Counted from the first letter of the stretch, positions 48,105 to 60,149 are shown. The stretch is 64,000 nt of DNA from Actinostola sp. cb2023 (GCA_033675265.1 JAUJYZ010000366.1:124001-188000); one strand, 5' to 3'. A program made the numbers and translations. Notes: generated from the sequence alone by a model not told the origin.

Positions 48105-48460
48105 GATTTCACCATTTTAAATAGACCGCAAAATACGCCACAATGCCCGATGAAATGATTATAAATTAGCTATGATTCTGATTTACTCATTGAGAATAGG
48201 GCATGATCAGAACACTCGAGAAGTGTTGAGAAGCACTCCGATACGCGTCGTAATTACTTCCACATCGCCTGGTTACTGTATTGATATCAGAAACACTGAC
48301 TATTAACCACTGTGTTAATATAATTAATATCTAAAGAGTTAACACTACAATATTACTTCAGTACGAACACTTTGAAACTTATACTGGCGCGGCACTGTTA
48401 TACTTAATTGCATCTAAAAACTAATCAATTGACGGTTTATTGGAAAGCTGTAAATGAAAG

Positions 48461-49500
48461 ATGGGTTCACTTTGGTGTAGAAGAAATCATGGAAAAACAA
48501 TATTGTTTTTTATCGTATTGGTTTTGTTAGCAACAATATTAAGTCTGCTTGTGACGTTTAACCATGAACCAAAGGGAGGAACCATGTATAGTTTTACGTC
48601 AGTATTGAAAAACATCTTACTGAATGAGCCAACTTCTTGTCCGTACGTTCATCAATTCAAAAGAGATGTGAAGTCCAAGACAAACTTTCCTCTCATCAAG
48701 CCTCACATAGAACCAACGATTCGCTGTGAAGACAGGTTCTTGGACCTCGCTGTTGTTGTGAATTCAGCCTGTTCGGGTGAGAAACACCGCCTTCGGAGAT
48801 CTGCCATTCGAAAAACATGGGCAAATACGACAGCAGTGGAAAGTGAGAACAAATGGCGGGTGTTCTTTTCCTTGGGGTTGTGTAGAGACGAGGAGAACCG
48901 ACTCAACAAAGAAGAAGCTTTGAGGAACAATGACATCATCATTGGGAACTTCACAGACATTTACAGAAAGCGTGTATTTAAAACGTTCATGGCATTGCAG
49001 TGGGCTTCTTTTCGACTGACATCCAAGTACATCATGAAGACAGATGACGATGTGTACGTTCGTGTGCCACGAATAATGAAATGGCTAAGAGATGAAGATT
49101 ATTCTGTTCCATTTTATGGTGGCTACATCAGAAACCATTCTTCCGTCGACCGCAATCCAGATAGTCCGTGGTATGTCTCATGTAAAGAATACAGCGAGTC
49201 CCATTGGCCGCCATTTGCAATAGGAGCGTACGAAGTCTTCTCTGGTGAAAGCGTCCCGATGTACCTTAAAATATACACAGCACATAACACCGTTCAACAC
49301 AGACGATAACATATTTAGCTGTCGCAGCGAAAGAGTTTGGAATATCAGCGACGCAAATACCAGGATTTAGTTTTTTTTACAGACCTAATCACTGTGATGT
49401 TGTTAGTATTACTACTATTGGCGATGGTCTGGACGGTGCAGAAATAATGCAGTATCATAGCTTTTACATGAACCAAACGGCAATTGATAATTGTGAGTAA
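48461..49500 (+). pseudogene. GT31 galactosyltransferase-like, copy 2, frameshifted
   Basis: The same single-exon GT31 gene as at 43762, open from the ATG to about codon 268 with anchor, RRSAIRKTW and TDDDVYVRV intact. Compared with copy 1 there is one extra base after GTACCTTAA (near 49269) and another in GACGATAACATA (near 49308). Together these move the rest out of frame and end the ORF at 49309. Downstream of the second insertion the DNA is almost identical to copy 1 up to and past the stop codon (49498-49500), which suggests very recent duplication or gene conversion. Both changes lengthen short A runs, so assembly error is possible. If they are real, the product lacks the C-terminal acceptor region. 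Confidence 0.8.
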
Positions 49501-49905
49501 GTGAGCAAAGAGGTAAGGAAGGATGGGGCAAACGAACGAAGGAAAGGAGGAAAATAAGATGGATGATTGGAAAGAGAGATGAAAGGAACGAAGAACGGAT
49601 ATGCACAGTATAAGAGGAAGGATGCATGGAACGTTGGAAAATGGAAAATATGAAGGAAGGATTAATTAATGAGATGTATGGTGGAATGAAGGCGGAAGGA
49701 TGAATTCGAGGTAGGGTGGAAAGAAGTAAGGCAAGAAGTAAGAAAAGAAGGATGGCAAGAAAGGAAGGACAGAAGAAAGAAAAGAAGGATGAAAGAAGGA
49801 AGGAAAGAAGGAAGGAAAGAAATCCTAAGAAGTAAAGAAAGAAGAAAGGAAAAAGGAAGGAAAGAAGGATGGAAGAAAATAAGGAATGGAGGAATGGAAG
49901 GAAGA
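49500..49905 (+). repeat. GGAA-rich low-complexity region, unit 2
   Basis: The unit-2 counterpart of 44805-45215, nearly identical. Confidence 0.8.
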
Positions 49906-50252
49906 CACACTTTTAATTATTTAATCACATGACGTTGATAAGCCAAAAAGATTGCTTCAAAACTAGTAAGAACTGTGGGTTGCAATGAGGATTTATCACG
50001 TAATTTCAAAACTTATAGGAGACATAGGACAAATAAATAATTATCATAGCTGGAAAGAGCTCGTTGAAATGAATACAAATGTGAAGCTAGTTTGAAAAAG
50101 ATCGCCTCACAAATTGCGAAGATATAAATTTTCAAAAATCGACATTTTGTATGAAAACCTTAGTTTGTTGGTAGGCAACTCTTGCCTACCAGCGTAAATT
50201 TCCAAAGGTTTTCATATAAAATTGCGATTTTTGAAAATTCAGATATGAGCGT

Positions 50253-50387
50253 TCAGTTTTGCAAAAACTCTCATTAAATCAGCCATCTTCATGGATTCTT
50301 GTCCGTACATTCATATACATCTCTTCAAATGGGTTTTGAAGTCGACGTCAAAGTTTCCTCTCATCGAGCCTCACATGGAGCCAACCC
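50253..50387 (+). pseudogene. GT31 5' fragment relic, unit 2
   Basis: The same relic as at 45547 with few differences; same position relative to the GT31 gene and foldback remnant in the second 4.7-kb unit. Confidence 0.7.
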
Positions 50388-51224
50388 GGAAATAGAGTAA
50401 TGAGGAAGGGTACTAGATAACCCTTTATAGAATAATTTAGATATAACGCGCGCTTTGATTGGTCAAAACACCGATTTAGATTAGAGTATCTAAACACGTT
50501 ACGTCATTGGGGTTTCCATGACCTTGAAATATTTGGGATGTTGGGAGAACTCTGTACTGACTTGAGAAGCTGGAAAGCACCCCGCTCCGCGTCGTGGTTT
50601 CCTACGCTTCTGGAATACTGTTTTATATTCCTTAATTAGAGTCGGTACGTCAGGTCTTCGTGTAGCTGAATAAAAGTCCTGGCTATTGTTCTATTGTCGT
50701 TCTATGTATGAATTGTTTTTACATAAAGAACAATAGCCAGGACAATTTGTGCAGCTACCTGAAAACCTTTCCGTCGAGTCGGCTTAGCAAGGGACCGGAG
50801 AACACTCTGGTACAGGGAGAGTTAGAGAAGCGACCACAAGTCACAAATGACACGCTCTTAAATTAAACCTGAATTGCTTGATTTCATTAGACGTCACTTC
50901 CGGTCTCGTGAGGAATTTTCATCAGCTGAATTGCACCTTTTCAATAGAATACTCTCTGCTTGGTAGCACATGGAGGGCAGTGTTTCCCGTCATTTGAAGA
51001 AAATAATGAGATTCAAGTTTTAACAGCTGATTGAAACCAAGCTATTTTTAATTTTTAATTTTAAAAGTCGAAAGGCTATGACGTACAATTAATTAACCAC
51101 AATACCAATCTTAACACAATCGAAACCATGGAGCCCTATAATGGATGCCAAGGATCGAATGGAGCCGGCAGACAGAGCATGATCAAAAGCTGGTGCAGAA
51201 AATTGGCCACCAGGGCACAAAGTT

Positions 51225-52315
51225 CCCGGCCGTGTGTGTGGCCTGACCTACTGGTGATCTTAAATATAGGGCTAACCTCAGCATCCCCCATTTCAAGTAC
51301 TTACTAATATGTAGGGCACGAAGTTCCCGGTGTGTGTGGCCTGACCTACTGGTGGATCCTAAATATAGGGCTAACCACAGGATCCACCTTTTCAAGTATT
51401 TACTAATATAGTAGGGCACGAAGTTCCCGGTGTGTGTGGCCTGACCTACTGGTGATCTTAAATATAGGGCTAACCTCACCAGTAAGTACTTTTCAAGTAC
51501 TTACTAAGAATAGGGCACGAAGTTCCCTGTGTGTGTGGCCTGACCTACTGGTGATCTTAAATATAGGGCTAACCTCACCAGTAAGTACTTTTCAAGTACT
51601 TACTAAGAATAGGGCACGAAGTTCCCGGTGTGTGTGGCCTGACCTACTGGTGATCCTAAATATAGGGCTAACCACAGGATCCACCTTTTCAAGTATTTAC
51701 TAATATAGTAGGGCACGAAGTTCCCGGTGTGTGTGGCCTGACCTACTGGTGATCCTAAATATAGGGCTAACCACAGGATCCACCTTTTCAAGTATTTACT
51801 AATATAGTAGGGCACGAAGTTCCCGGTGTGTGTGGCCTGACCTACTGGTGATCTTAAATATAGGGCTAACCACAGGATCCACCTTTTCAAGTACTTACTA
51901 ATATAGTAGGGCACGTAGTTCCCGGTGTGTGTGGCCTGACCTACTGGTGATCCTAAATATAGGGCTAACCACAGGATCCACCTTTTCAAGTATTTACTAA
52001 TATAGTAGGGCACGAAGTTCCCGGTGTGTGTGGCCTGACCTACTGGTGATCCTAAATATAGGGCTAACCACAGGATCCACCTTTTCAAGTATTTACTAAT
52101 ATAGTAGGGCACGAAGTTCCCGGTGTGTGTGGCCTGACCTACTGGTGATCTTAAATATAGGGCTAACCACAGGATCCACCTTTTCAAGTACTTACTAATA
52201 TAGTAGGGCACGTAGTTCCCGGTGTGTGTGGCCTGACCTACTGGTGATCCTAAATATAGGGCTAACCACAGGATCCACCTTTTCAAGTACTTACTAATAA
52301 TGTATAGTAGGGCAC
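51225..52315 (+). repeat. 97/99-bp minisatellite, array 2
   Basis: Same family as array 1. Most units here have TAATATAGTAGGG in place of TAAGAGTAGGG and are 99 bp long, a multiple of three. The minus strand is therefore open for 266 codons as a 33-residue repeat. Confidence 0.9.
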
Positions 52316-52340
52316 GAAGTTCCCGCGTGTATAAACTTAC

Positions 52341-52728
52341 ATTCACTTCGCCGCCGGGAATAGAGCTACTATGGCGGTGTATTGCAGTTCTGATACCAGT
52401 CAAGGCACTTGGTGTGAGATCCTTCTACTGGTTTGTTTTAAACTCTGTTTTAAACGCGAAGAATGCTGCTCAATTCTGTATTAAAGGCTTACATTCAATT
52501 CGCCTCGGCGCACCAGTCACGTACTGAACTTTTTCATTCCACACAAAGTTTGTTTCCTCGTGTTTTTGGGGCATGGATTCTTCTTCGAGATTCTGTAAGT
52601 CCTCTTCGTCTAGCTGAGAAGACTGTGAATTTGCTTCTTCGTTAGGTTTTTTAGTTATTTTGTCGCAATCAAGCACAAAAACAATAGTTGCTTTCGAGTC
52701 AAAGTGCTGCCAGCCAAGAAATAACGGC
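52341..52728 (-). other. Conserved ORF fragment in unit 2
   Basis: The same fragment as at 47614, with the same donor GTGAAT|gtaagt at its end. It differs by a 1-base difference near 52530 that keeps the acidic part in frame. On the minus strand it is open into the neighbouring 99-bp array. Confidence 0.35.
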
Positions 52729-53184
52729 GCGAACAGTTGAATGGTTTGCAGTTCTGATTGGCTGGCTGGGTTATTTTCTTATTTTTGATTGACTTAGAGC
52801 AGCGGGCTAAAATACATTTCAGCCCGCTGATTTCACCATTTTAAATAGACCGCAAAATACGCCACAATGCCCGATGAAATGATTATAAATTAGCTATGAT
52901 TCTGATTTACTCATTGAGAATAGGCATGATCAGAACACTCGAGAAGTGTTGAGAAGCACTCCGCTACGCGTCATAATTACTTCCACATCGGCTGGTTACC
53001 GTATTGATATCAGAAACACTGACTATTAACCACTGTGTTTTAATATAATTAATATCTAAAGAGTTAACACTACAATATTGCTTCAGTAAGAACACTTTGA
53101 GACTTATAATGGCGCGCACTGTTATACTTTATTTATTGTGAAAACTAATCAATTGACGGTTTATTGGAAAGCTGTAAGTGAAAT

Positions 53185-53352
53185 ATGGGTTCACTTTGGA
53201 GCAGAAGAAATCATCCAATAGCAATATCATTGTTTGTCGTATTGGTTTTGTTGGTAACATTATTAAGTCTGCTAATTGTGACGTCTACACATGAACCAAA
53301 GGGAGGAACCATGTATAATCATACATCAGTTTTGCAAAAAACTCTCACTAAA
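53185..53352 (+). pseudogene. GT31 copy 3, 5' fragment only (about 55 codons)
   Basis: Begins MGSLWSRRNHPIAISLFVVL: cytosolic tail plus signal anchor, then EPKGGTMYNHTSVLQKTL. The homology stops near 53350 and runs into an 11-bp TTCTTCGCTGC-type repeat, beyond which the sequence is the 3' end of an inverted GT31 copy. The 5' flank matches units 1 and 2. It is a truncated remnant at the inversion point of the cluster. Confidence 0.85.
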
Positions 53353-53475
53353 TCAGCTCCTTCTTCGCTGCTTCTTCGCTGCTTCTTCGCTCCTTCTTCG
53401 CTCCTTCTTCGCTGCTTCTTCGCTCCTTCTTCGCTCCTTCTTCGCTCCTTCTTTGCTCCTTTTTCGCTCCTTCAC
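53352..53475 (+). repeat. 11-bp TTCTTCGCTGC repeat at the inversion junction
   Basis: About 11 copies alternating TTCTTCGCTGC and TTCTTCGCTCC between the 5' fragment of GT31 copy 3 and the reversed 3' part of copy 4. Confidence 0.85.
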
Positions 53476-54744
53476 AGCAGTTTGGTGCTTTGGAAAAGTA
53501 CGTAAATCCTGGTATTTGCGTCGCTGATATTCCAAATGATTTCGCTGCGACAGCTAAATATGTATCGTCTGTGTTGAACGGTGTTCTGTGCTGTGTATAA
53601 CTAAGGTACATCGGGACGCTTTCACCAGTGAGAAAACTTCGTACGCTCCTATTGCAAATGGCGGCCAATGGGACTCGTTGTATTGTTTATACGTGATATA
53701 CCATGGACTTGCTGGATTTCGAAAGACGATAGCATTAATTGAGAGATAGCCACCATATAATGGAGTAGGATGATCTTCATCTTTCAGCCATTTCGTGGCA
53801 CACGAACGTACACATCGTCATCTATCTTCATGATGTACTTGGAAGTCAGTCGAAAAGAAGCCCACTGCAATGCCATGAACGTTTTAAAGTGCCTATAACC
53901 CCTGGATTGTTTTAAAATTCTATTCAATATAAGCTGAATAGTTGGTGGGTTCAGTATTTTGTGATTTGAACCTTGCGTTTATGAGTTATAGAGGTTTGAA
54001 ATCTCAATATGCAAATTTGATGACGTCTACTAAGACTTCATTTATTATACAAAAACGCCCTTGTGCTGATTATTGACATTTGAAAACTTACAGAATATTT
54101 TCACAGTCTTTATAAATTATTTTATAACTTTTTTGCCCATTTCAAAAAATAAGCTCTTCTTGAAAAAGTCTAAATAAGTTATGGCAAATTCCTGGGTTGA
54201 CGTCATCAAATTTGCATATTGAGATTTCAAACCTCTATAACTCATAAACGCAAGGTTCAAATCACAAAATACTGAACCTACCAACTTCTTCTTCTTTGTT
54301 GAGTCGGTTCTCCTCGTCGCTGCACAACCCCAAGGAAAAGAACACCCGCCATCTATTCTGACTTTCCACTGCTGTCGTATTTGCCCATGTTTTTCGAATG
54401 GCAGATCTTCGAAGGCGGCTTTTCTCACTCGAACATGCTGAATGCACAACAACAGCGAGGTCCAAGAGCCTGTCTTCACAGCGAATCGTTGGTTCTATGT
54501 GAGGTTCGATTAGAGGAAACTTTATCTTCGACTTCAGATCTCTTTTGAAATGATGAATGTACCGACAAGAAGTTGGCTCATTCAGTAAGATGTTTTTCAA
54601 TACTGACGTAAAACTATACATGGTTCCTCCCTTTGGTTCATGGTTAAACGTCACAAGTAGACTGAACAATGTTGCCAACAAAACCAATACGACAAAAAAC
54701 AAAATTGTTTTTCCATGATTTCTTCTACACCAAAGTGAACCCAT
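53470..54744 (-). pseudogene. GT31 copy 4, inverted, split by a foldback element and 3'-truncated
   Basis: The N-terminal half (54286-54744, start ATG 54742-54744) is well preserved: signal anchor, EPTIRCEDRLLDLAVVV, RRSAIRKTW and FFSLGLCSDEENRLNKEE. At 54285 coding sequence stops. Positions 53889-54285 hold a palindromic insertion, and about 25 codons of native sequence are lost. The C-terminal part continues at about 53470-53888 (VPMYLSYTQHRTPFNTDD is recognisable) with several internal lesions, then ends in the TTCTTCGCT repeat before the last roughly 35 codons. Clearly non-functional. Confidence 0.85.
53889..54285. mobile_element. Foldback element inside GT31 copy 4
   Basis: Arms of about 80 bp (53941 onwards and ending at 54285) read GGTTCAGTATTTTGTGATTT and GAGTTATAGAGGTTTGAAAT in opposite orientations. 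Related DNA occurs at 240-460 and 37600-37760. It replaces about 70 bp of coding sequence, so insertion was accompanied by deletion. Confidence 0.75.
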
Positions 54745-54899
54745 CTTTCACTTTTGGAGCGTTCCGTGAAATAAACTGGCACTTCATTTGTGTTATTGAG
54801 ATATTAATTATATAAACACATTGTTCATTTTCGATGTTTGTGATACAAAGCAGTAACCAGGCAACTCAAATCGGCTGCTCGCTTAGATATTCTGAAAAT

Positions 54900-55875
54900 A
54901 ATCATCCAGGGAGCGCAAATTAATCTAAAATCACCTGAAAAGTTAAAGGAAAACAAAACAATTTGCAAAGAACGGAATAAGTACATGGAGAAATTACGAA
55001 TGCATGTGAATGGTCCTTCGATCGAGGAAGTCCAATTTTTCCGAAAATTCCAGAAATATTGGTTGAATTGATATTAATAGCTTCGCCATATACTTGATGA
55101 ATACATATCAATGGCTTTGTAAACCGTATTCTCAATGCGTATTGTTTACTAAACGAACAGGAGTGTTTTATCAAGTTTAAAACCACGAGACGTAGGCGAT
55201 GTATACGTGCGAGTTTATTGAACGGCTTCAGAAATCCAGAGATAATTTATAACATTTAATCTTATTTAATGGGCATTGAATTACGCGTTTGTAGATACTC
55301 TTTCACCACTCATGCGCAGTCTAGTATGAAAAGGGTCCCACATGTTTAAGACAGCATGCCAATCTTATTTAATTGACATTGATTTACGCGTTTCATTAAT
55401 GGACATTCATAGGTATTGTAGATACTCTTTCACCACTCATGCACAGTCTGTATGAAAAGGGTCCCACATGTTTAAGACAGAATGTCAATACCAATATAAG
55501 TGATTTTATGAAGGGACGTGTACCTTGCATAACGCCGCATCTACACGAACAAGTTTTCCTTGACAAGGAAAAATTGGCGATGTTTTTGTCGTCTACACGA
55601 GCAAGGCTTCCTTGTCAAGGAAAACGAATTAATAATTCATGAGCTATCAGCAAGGCCAATGGGAGCTGCTCATTTGGTCAGGTGCATGGACCTTTATACC
55701 CGATACATTGGGGCCGATTGACCGAAAGGCAATTAGTGCTAATCCTGGATTAGCGTCACGTCAAGAGTTTTCTTATAGGGGGATTAGTACGTAAATCGTT
55801 CAAAATTTGATTTAGAAAGCTGAAACTTCACTGAAATAATCTCAAAGACCCATTCAATCATTGGTTATTTTTTTC
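54900..55875. other. Spacer between inverted GT31 copies, with a duplicated 170-bp segment
   Basis: TAGATACTCTTTCACCACTC and AAAAGGGTCCCACATGTTTA occur twice (about 55290 and 55420). AAAACCACGAGACG matches 29780. No gene seen. Confidence 0.45.
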
Positions 55876-56281
55876 CCAAAATGAGCAGGGGACTGGGACC
55901 AAGTCCGTAAAAATAATTCAATAAGAAACTAGCAAAAGTGAGCATCATTTTCTGAGATATCAAACTTAGCTAATCTCGAAAGTTTGGTCAACTTCGGCTT
56001 GATATTGACAATGCTAGACGGCATCAAAGAAGTCTATTTTCCCATACAAACTGTGTAAATTGTTGACGTTGTCCAGCCAAACCATACATTCACTGTAAAA
56101 TTTTGGCTGGACAACACAATTTCAAAAGTTTATAATTCCGACAGAATTTGCTCAAATCACATCACACTTTGCACATATACTAATTTCAACATGCTGTTTC
56201 ATGTCATCAACTTAATTTCATAATTACATTAATTCTAATAAAATCGTTCCCAGTCCCTTGCTCGTTTAGATAATGGCTAAT
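55876..56281. mobile_element. P3 foldback element, full copy
   Basis: Arms with GGGACTGGGACCAAG / CGTTCCCAGTCCC; core CATGTTGAAATTAGTATATG (minus strand); apex GTCCAGCCAAACC...TTTGGCTGGAC. Confidence 0.65.
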
Positions 56282-56839
56282 GAAAAGTAATACATTTTTA
56301 TGAATCTTTAGAGGTGCCAGTGACGTCACGTACTCATCCCAAACACTCAACATGGCTTCGCTCCATACATTTGTTCATGTTTAATGTCTTGAATTATTTT
56401 ATTTCTATGATGCTAAACGTTTGTGTGAAGAAGTTGTCTTACATTATTTGCGCTTAGAATTGATTGTTTGACTAGTTTTCTTCACTGAATGCGGAGCTGT
56501 TATCTGAACAAACCGTTCAGATATTTTGATCACAAAATACAAAGAAATGTATGGAGCTGAGTTTGGGTTGAGTAAGATTCATAAAAAAATATAGTACTTC
56601 CCTCTCCAATATTGAGAAAAGATATTAACTAGTGATTATATAAGACCCTTGAAGATTGTTTCTATGGAGTTTTGGCTAAATTAAATTTTCAACGATTTAC
56701 GTACTAGTTTAATAATTAATCCTGGATTATGGCGTCAATCACCTTTCGAACAACCAGGCCCTGATGAATAAAACATCATTTCTATATCAGATCTGATATA
56801 TGATACTGATGTTTTATTCATTAGTGTTTTTATATCGGG

Positions 56840-57240
56840 TATAATGCAATGCATTAACGTCCCTTGGGGGGTACTCGATCCCATATATGGGCTATACGGG
56901 GACGTGCCGCTGGACAGGGTATGGTTTTTGGCCTCTCTGTCCTGCACAGGGTATATAATTTTATGTGAGTTTGTCCTAAACAGGGTATGGTATGCACGAT
57001 TGTCGTCGTTAACTGATGGTTTTATCCGGTATTTAGCCATTCGAGATCTGAGACGCTTGCCGATCTTTAGCATGTCATCAGTCAACATAAAACGCATTAA
57101 AATTGTGTAAAAGAAGACAGTGTGTATTTTGCCCCTTGTCCTAAACAGGGTCCTAAAATAGAGGGTGTTGTCCTATACAGGGTAGTTTGTTTGTTTGTTT
57201 TTTCCTAAACAGGGTCAGGGTTTCAAACCCTCAGCGGCAC
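56840..57240. repeat. 'ACAGGGTATGG' dispersed repeat
   Basis: CTTGGGGGGTACTCGATCCC, ATATGGGCTATACGGGGACG and repeated CCTAAACAGGGT. I associate this repeat with anthozoan genomes. Confidence 0.5.
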
Positions 57241-57267
57241 CCCTATACCCAAACATGGTTCAATTAA

Positions 57268-57291
57268 TAATAATAATAGTAATAATAATTA

Positions 57292-57387
<96 letters not shown>

Positions 57388-57388
57388 G
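57268..57388 (+). repeat. ATA microsatellite
   Basis: About 120 bp of (AAT)n with two interruptions. Confidence 0.95.
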
Positions 57389-57399
57389 AATAGAATATA

Positions 57400-57990
57400 A
57401 TTGTTTTTTACTGAGGGAAAATTTCGTTTCTGAAAAGCATGGTCGACTGTCAATTCGTTCGCTATCGGTTTACCGAGTTAATAAATTAAAAAATTTCGCC
57501 ATGCCCTATGGGCAAATAAACAAAGGTATTCCTACCAGTCATAAATTGATTGATGGAAGTGAAAAGCTTGTCAAAAACGTTTGTTCTAACTTCACGAACT
57601 ACCAGCGATCGTGGGCGCAGCTGTGGCCGTTGGTTTATACGTTAATTCAGCCGTGCGCTTAAAAACAAGTTTGACCGGAAGCAAAACCCGATTCTTGAGC
57701 GACGGCGACTTCAAAGGAAAATACAGGATTTCGACCACTTGTACAAATTTTCAGGATCATTGACTTTGCGCAGTAACGACATAAGTTCTGAAAGTCCCTC
57801 ATGGCATGCTAGTCACAAGTTAAATATATATTTCCAACGTGGGACGAGTTGTGATGTTCAGTTCGCATGATCGCAATGTCACATACATCTCTTACCTACA
57901 AATTTGTGATTTTCTTTAACTTTTTCAATCGGAAATTATTAAATATCAGTTTAAATGATTGTTGGATTTTAGAAACCGGCCTTTCATATA
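57400..57990. other. Unique spacer, no gene recognised
   Basis: A 90-codon open frame follows the ATA run (about 57390-57662) but resembles nothing I know. Confidence 0.4.
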
Positions 57991-57994
57991 ATTA

Positions 57995-58640
57995 TCTATC
58001 CTTCTTTCCATCTATCCTTCTTTCCATCTATCCTTCTTTCCATCTATCCTTCTTTCCATCTATCCTTCTTTCCATCTATCCTTCTTTCCATCTATCCTTC
58101 TTCCCACTGATCTATCCTTCTTTCGTTCTATCCTTCTTTCCGTCTGTCCTTCTTTCCATCTAACCTTCTTTCCATCTATCCTTCTTTCTATCTATCCTTC
58201 TTTCCACTGATCTATCGTTCTTTCAATCTATCCTTTTTTCCATCTATCCTTCTTTCCATCTATCCTTCTTTTCATCTATCCTTCTTACCATCTATCCTTC
58301 TTTCCATCTATCCTTCTTCTCATCTAACCTTATTTCCATCTATCCTTCTTCCCACTGATCTATCCTTCTTTCCTTCTATCCTACTCTCCGTCTGTCCTTC
58401 TTTCCATCTAACCTTCTTTCCATCTATACTTATTTCTATCTATCCTTCTTTCCACTGATCTATCCTTCTTTCAATCTATCCTTTTTTCCATCTATCCTTC
58501 TTTCCATCTATCCTAATTCTTTCCATCTATCCTTCTTACCATATATCCTTCTTTCCATCTATTCTTCTTTCCATCTCTCCTTCTTTCCATCTCTCCTTCT
58601 TTCCTTCTGACCTTCTTTCCATGTATCCTTCTTTCCTTTC
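57995..58640 (+). repeat. CTATCCTTCTTTCCAT array downstream of GT31 copy 5
   Basis: Some 40 imperfect copies of CCATCTATCCTTCTTT. It occupies the same place relative to the inverted gene as the GGAA-rich regions of units 1 and 2. Confidence 0.85.
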
Positions 58641-58677
58641 TTACACATTTCATTCGTTCATCCCATCCTTCCATTCG

Positions 58678-59728
58678 TTATTGCTCACAGTTCGCAATTG
58701 CCGTTTTATTCATGTAAAACCGATGATACTTCATTATTTTCGCACCTTCCAGACGACCCCCAATAGTAATAGTATTAACAACCTCACATTTTTTTGGGAA
58801 TTTTCTAAAGTACTGAAATCCGGGTATTTGAATGGCTGATACTCCAAATGATTTCGCTGCGACAGCTAAATATGTATCGTCTGTGTTGAACGGTGTTCTG
58901 TACTGTGTATAATTAAGGTACATCGGGACGCTTTCACCAGAGAAAACTTCGTACGCTCCTATTGCAAATGGCGGCCAATTGAACTCGCTGTATTCTTTAC
59001 TTGAGACATACCACAGGCTTCTTGGATCTCGGTCGACGTCGAGAGAATGGTTTCTGATGTAGCCACCATATAATGGAACAGGATGATTTTCATCTCTCAG
59101 CCATTTTAATAATCGTGGCACACGAACGTACACATCGTCATCTGTCTTCATGATGTACTTGGATGTCAGTCGAAAAGAAGCCCACTGCAATGCCATGAAC
59201 GTCTTAAATACACGCTTTCTGTAAATGTTCTGCGAAGCTACCAATGATGATATCATTGTTCCTCAAAGCTTCTTCTTTGTTGAGTCGGTTCTCCTCATCG
59301 CTGCACAACCCCAAGGAAAAGAACACCAGCCATTTGTTCTCACTTTCCAATGCTGTCGTATTTGCCCATGTTTTTCGAATGGCAGATCTTCGAAGGCGGT
59401 GTTTCTCACCCGAACAGGCTGAATTCACAACAACAGCGAGGTCCAAGACCCTATCTTCACAGCGAATCGTCGGTTCTATGCGAGGCTCAATGAGTAAAAA
59501 CTTCGATCTCGACTTCACATTTCTTTTGAAGTGATGAACGTACGGACAAGAATATGGCTGATTTAGTGCGGAAAGTATTTGCAAAGCTGTTGTCAAATTA
59601 TATATGGTTCCTCCATTTTGTTCATGGTTAAATGTCACAAGTAGACATAAGAATGTTGTCAACAAAACCAATACGACAAAAAACAATTTTGTTTTTCGAT
59701 GATTTCTTCCACAACAAAGTGAACCCAT
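58678..59728 (-). pseudogene. GT31 copy 5, inverted, nearly intact with one 1-nt frameshift
   Basis: Starts MGSLCCGRNHRKTKLFFVV at 59728 and stops at 58678-58680 after TAIANCEQ. The N-terminal frame (59204-59728) carries the anchor, EPTIRCEDRVLDLAVVV and RRSAIRKTW. The downstream frame (from about 59240) carries MKTDDDVYVRVPRLLKWL, YGGYIRNH, WPPFAIGAYEVFSGE and the C-terminus. They are separated by one extra base in GCAGAACATTT, where copy 1 reads ACAGACATTT (near 59230). Everything else looks functional, so this is either a fresh pseudogene or an intact gene with an assembly indel. Confidence 0.82.
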
Positions 59729-60149
59729 CTTTCATTTACAGCTTTCCGTTTTACCCGGCACTTGAATATTGGCGTGAGTTTTCAGAAGAAATAAAATATA
59801 ACAGTATCGCGCCAGTATAAGATTCAAAGTGTTCGTACTGAAGTAATATTGTAGTGTTAACTCTTTAGATATTAATTATGCGAACACATTTGTTAATGGT
59901 CAGTGTTTCTGATATCAATAACCAGGCGATGTGGCAGTAATTACGACACGTTGCGGAGTGCTTCTCAACACTTCTCGAGTGTTCTGATCATGAATGCCCT
60001 ATTCTCAATGAGTAAATCAGAATCATAGCTAATTTATAATCATTTCATCGGGCATTGTGGCGTATTTTGCGGTCTATTTAAAATGGTGAAATCTAAGTCA
60101 ATCAAAAATAAGAAAATAACCCAGCCAGCCAATCAGAACTGCAAACCAT

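Larger units (their letters stand above)
43480..48188 (+). repeat. 4.7-kb GT31 tandem unit 1
   Basis: In order: promoter region, GT31 copy 1, GGAA-rich low-complexity DNA, decayed foldback, GT31 relic, a short hairpin element, the 97-bp minisatellite and an ORF fragment. It repeats in the same order in unit 2. The boundary is taken at the shared GGATGATCAGAACAC / GGCATGATCAGAACAC segment. Confidence 0.85.
48189..52911 (+). repeat. 4.7-kb GT31 tandem unit 2
   Basis: A direct repeat of unit 1 with near-identical stretches of many hundreds of bases. GT31 starts at 48461. A third unit begins at 52912 but is cut at about 53350. Confidence 0.85.

Noticed and set aside
51603..52403. 266-codon ORF with a 33-residue repeat
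   Set aside because: Arises from the 99-bp minisatellite; kept only as an observation because no homology or transcript evidence is available.
57195..57662. 155-codon ORF with Ile and Asn runs
   Set aside because: Built on an ATA microsatellite; the remaining 90 residues match nothing recognised and have no start of their own.
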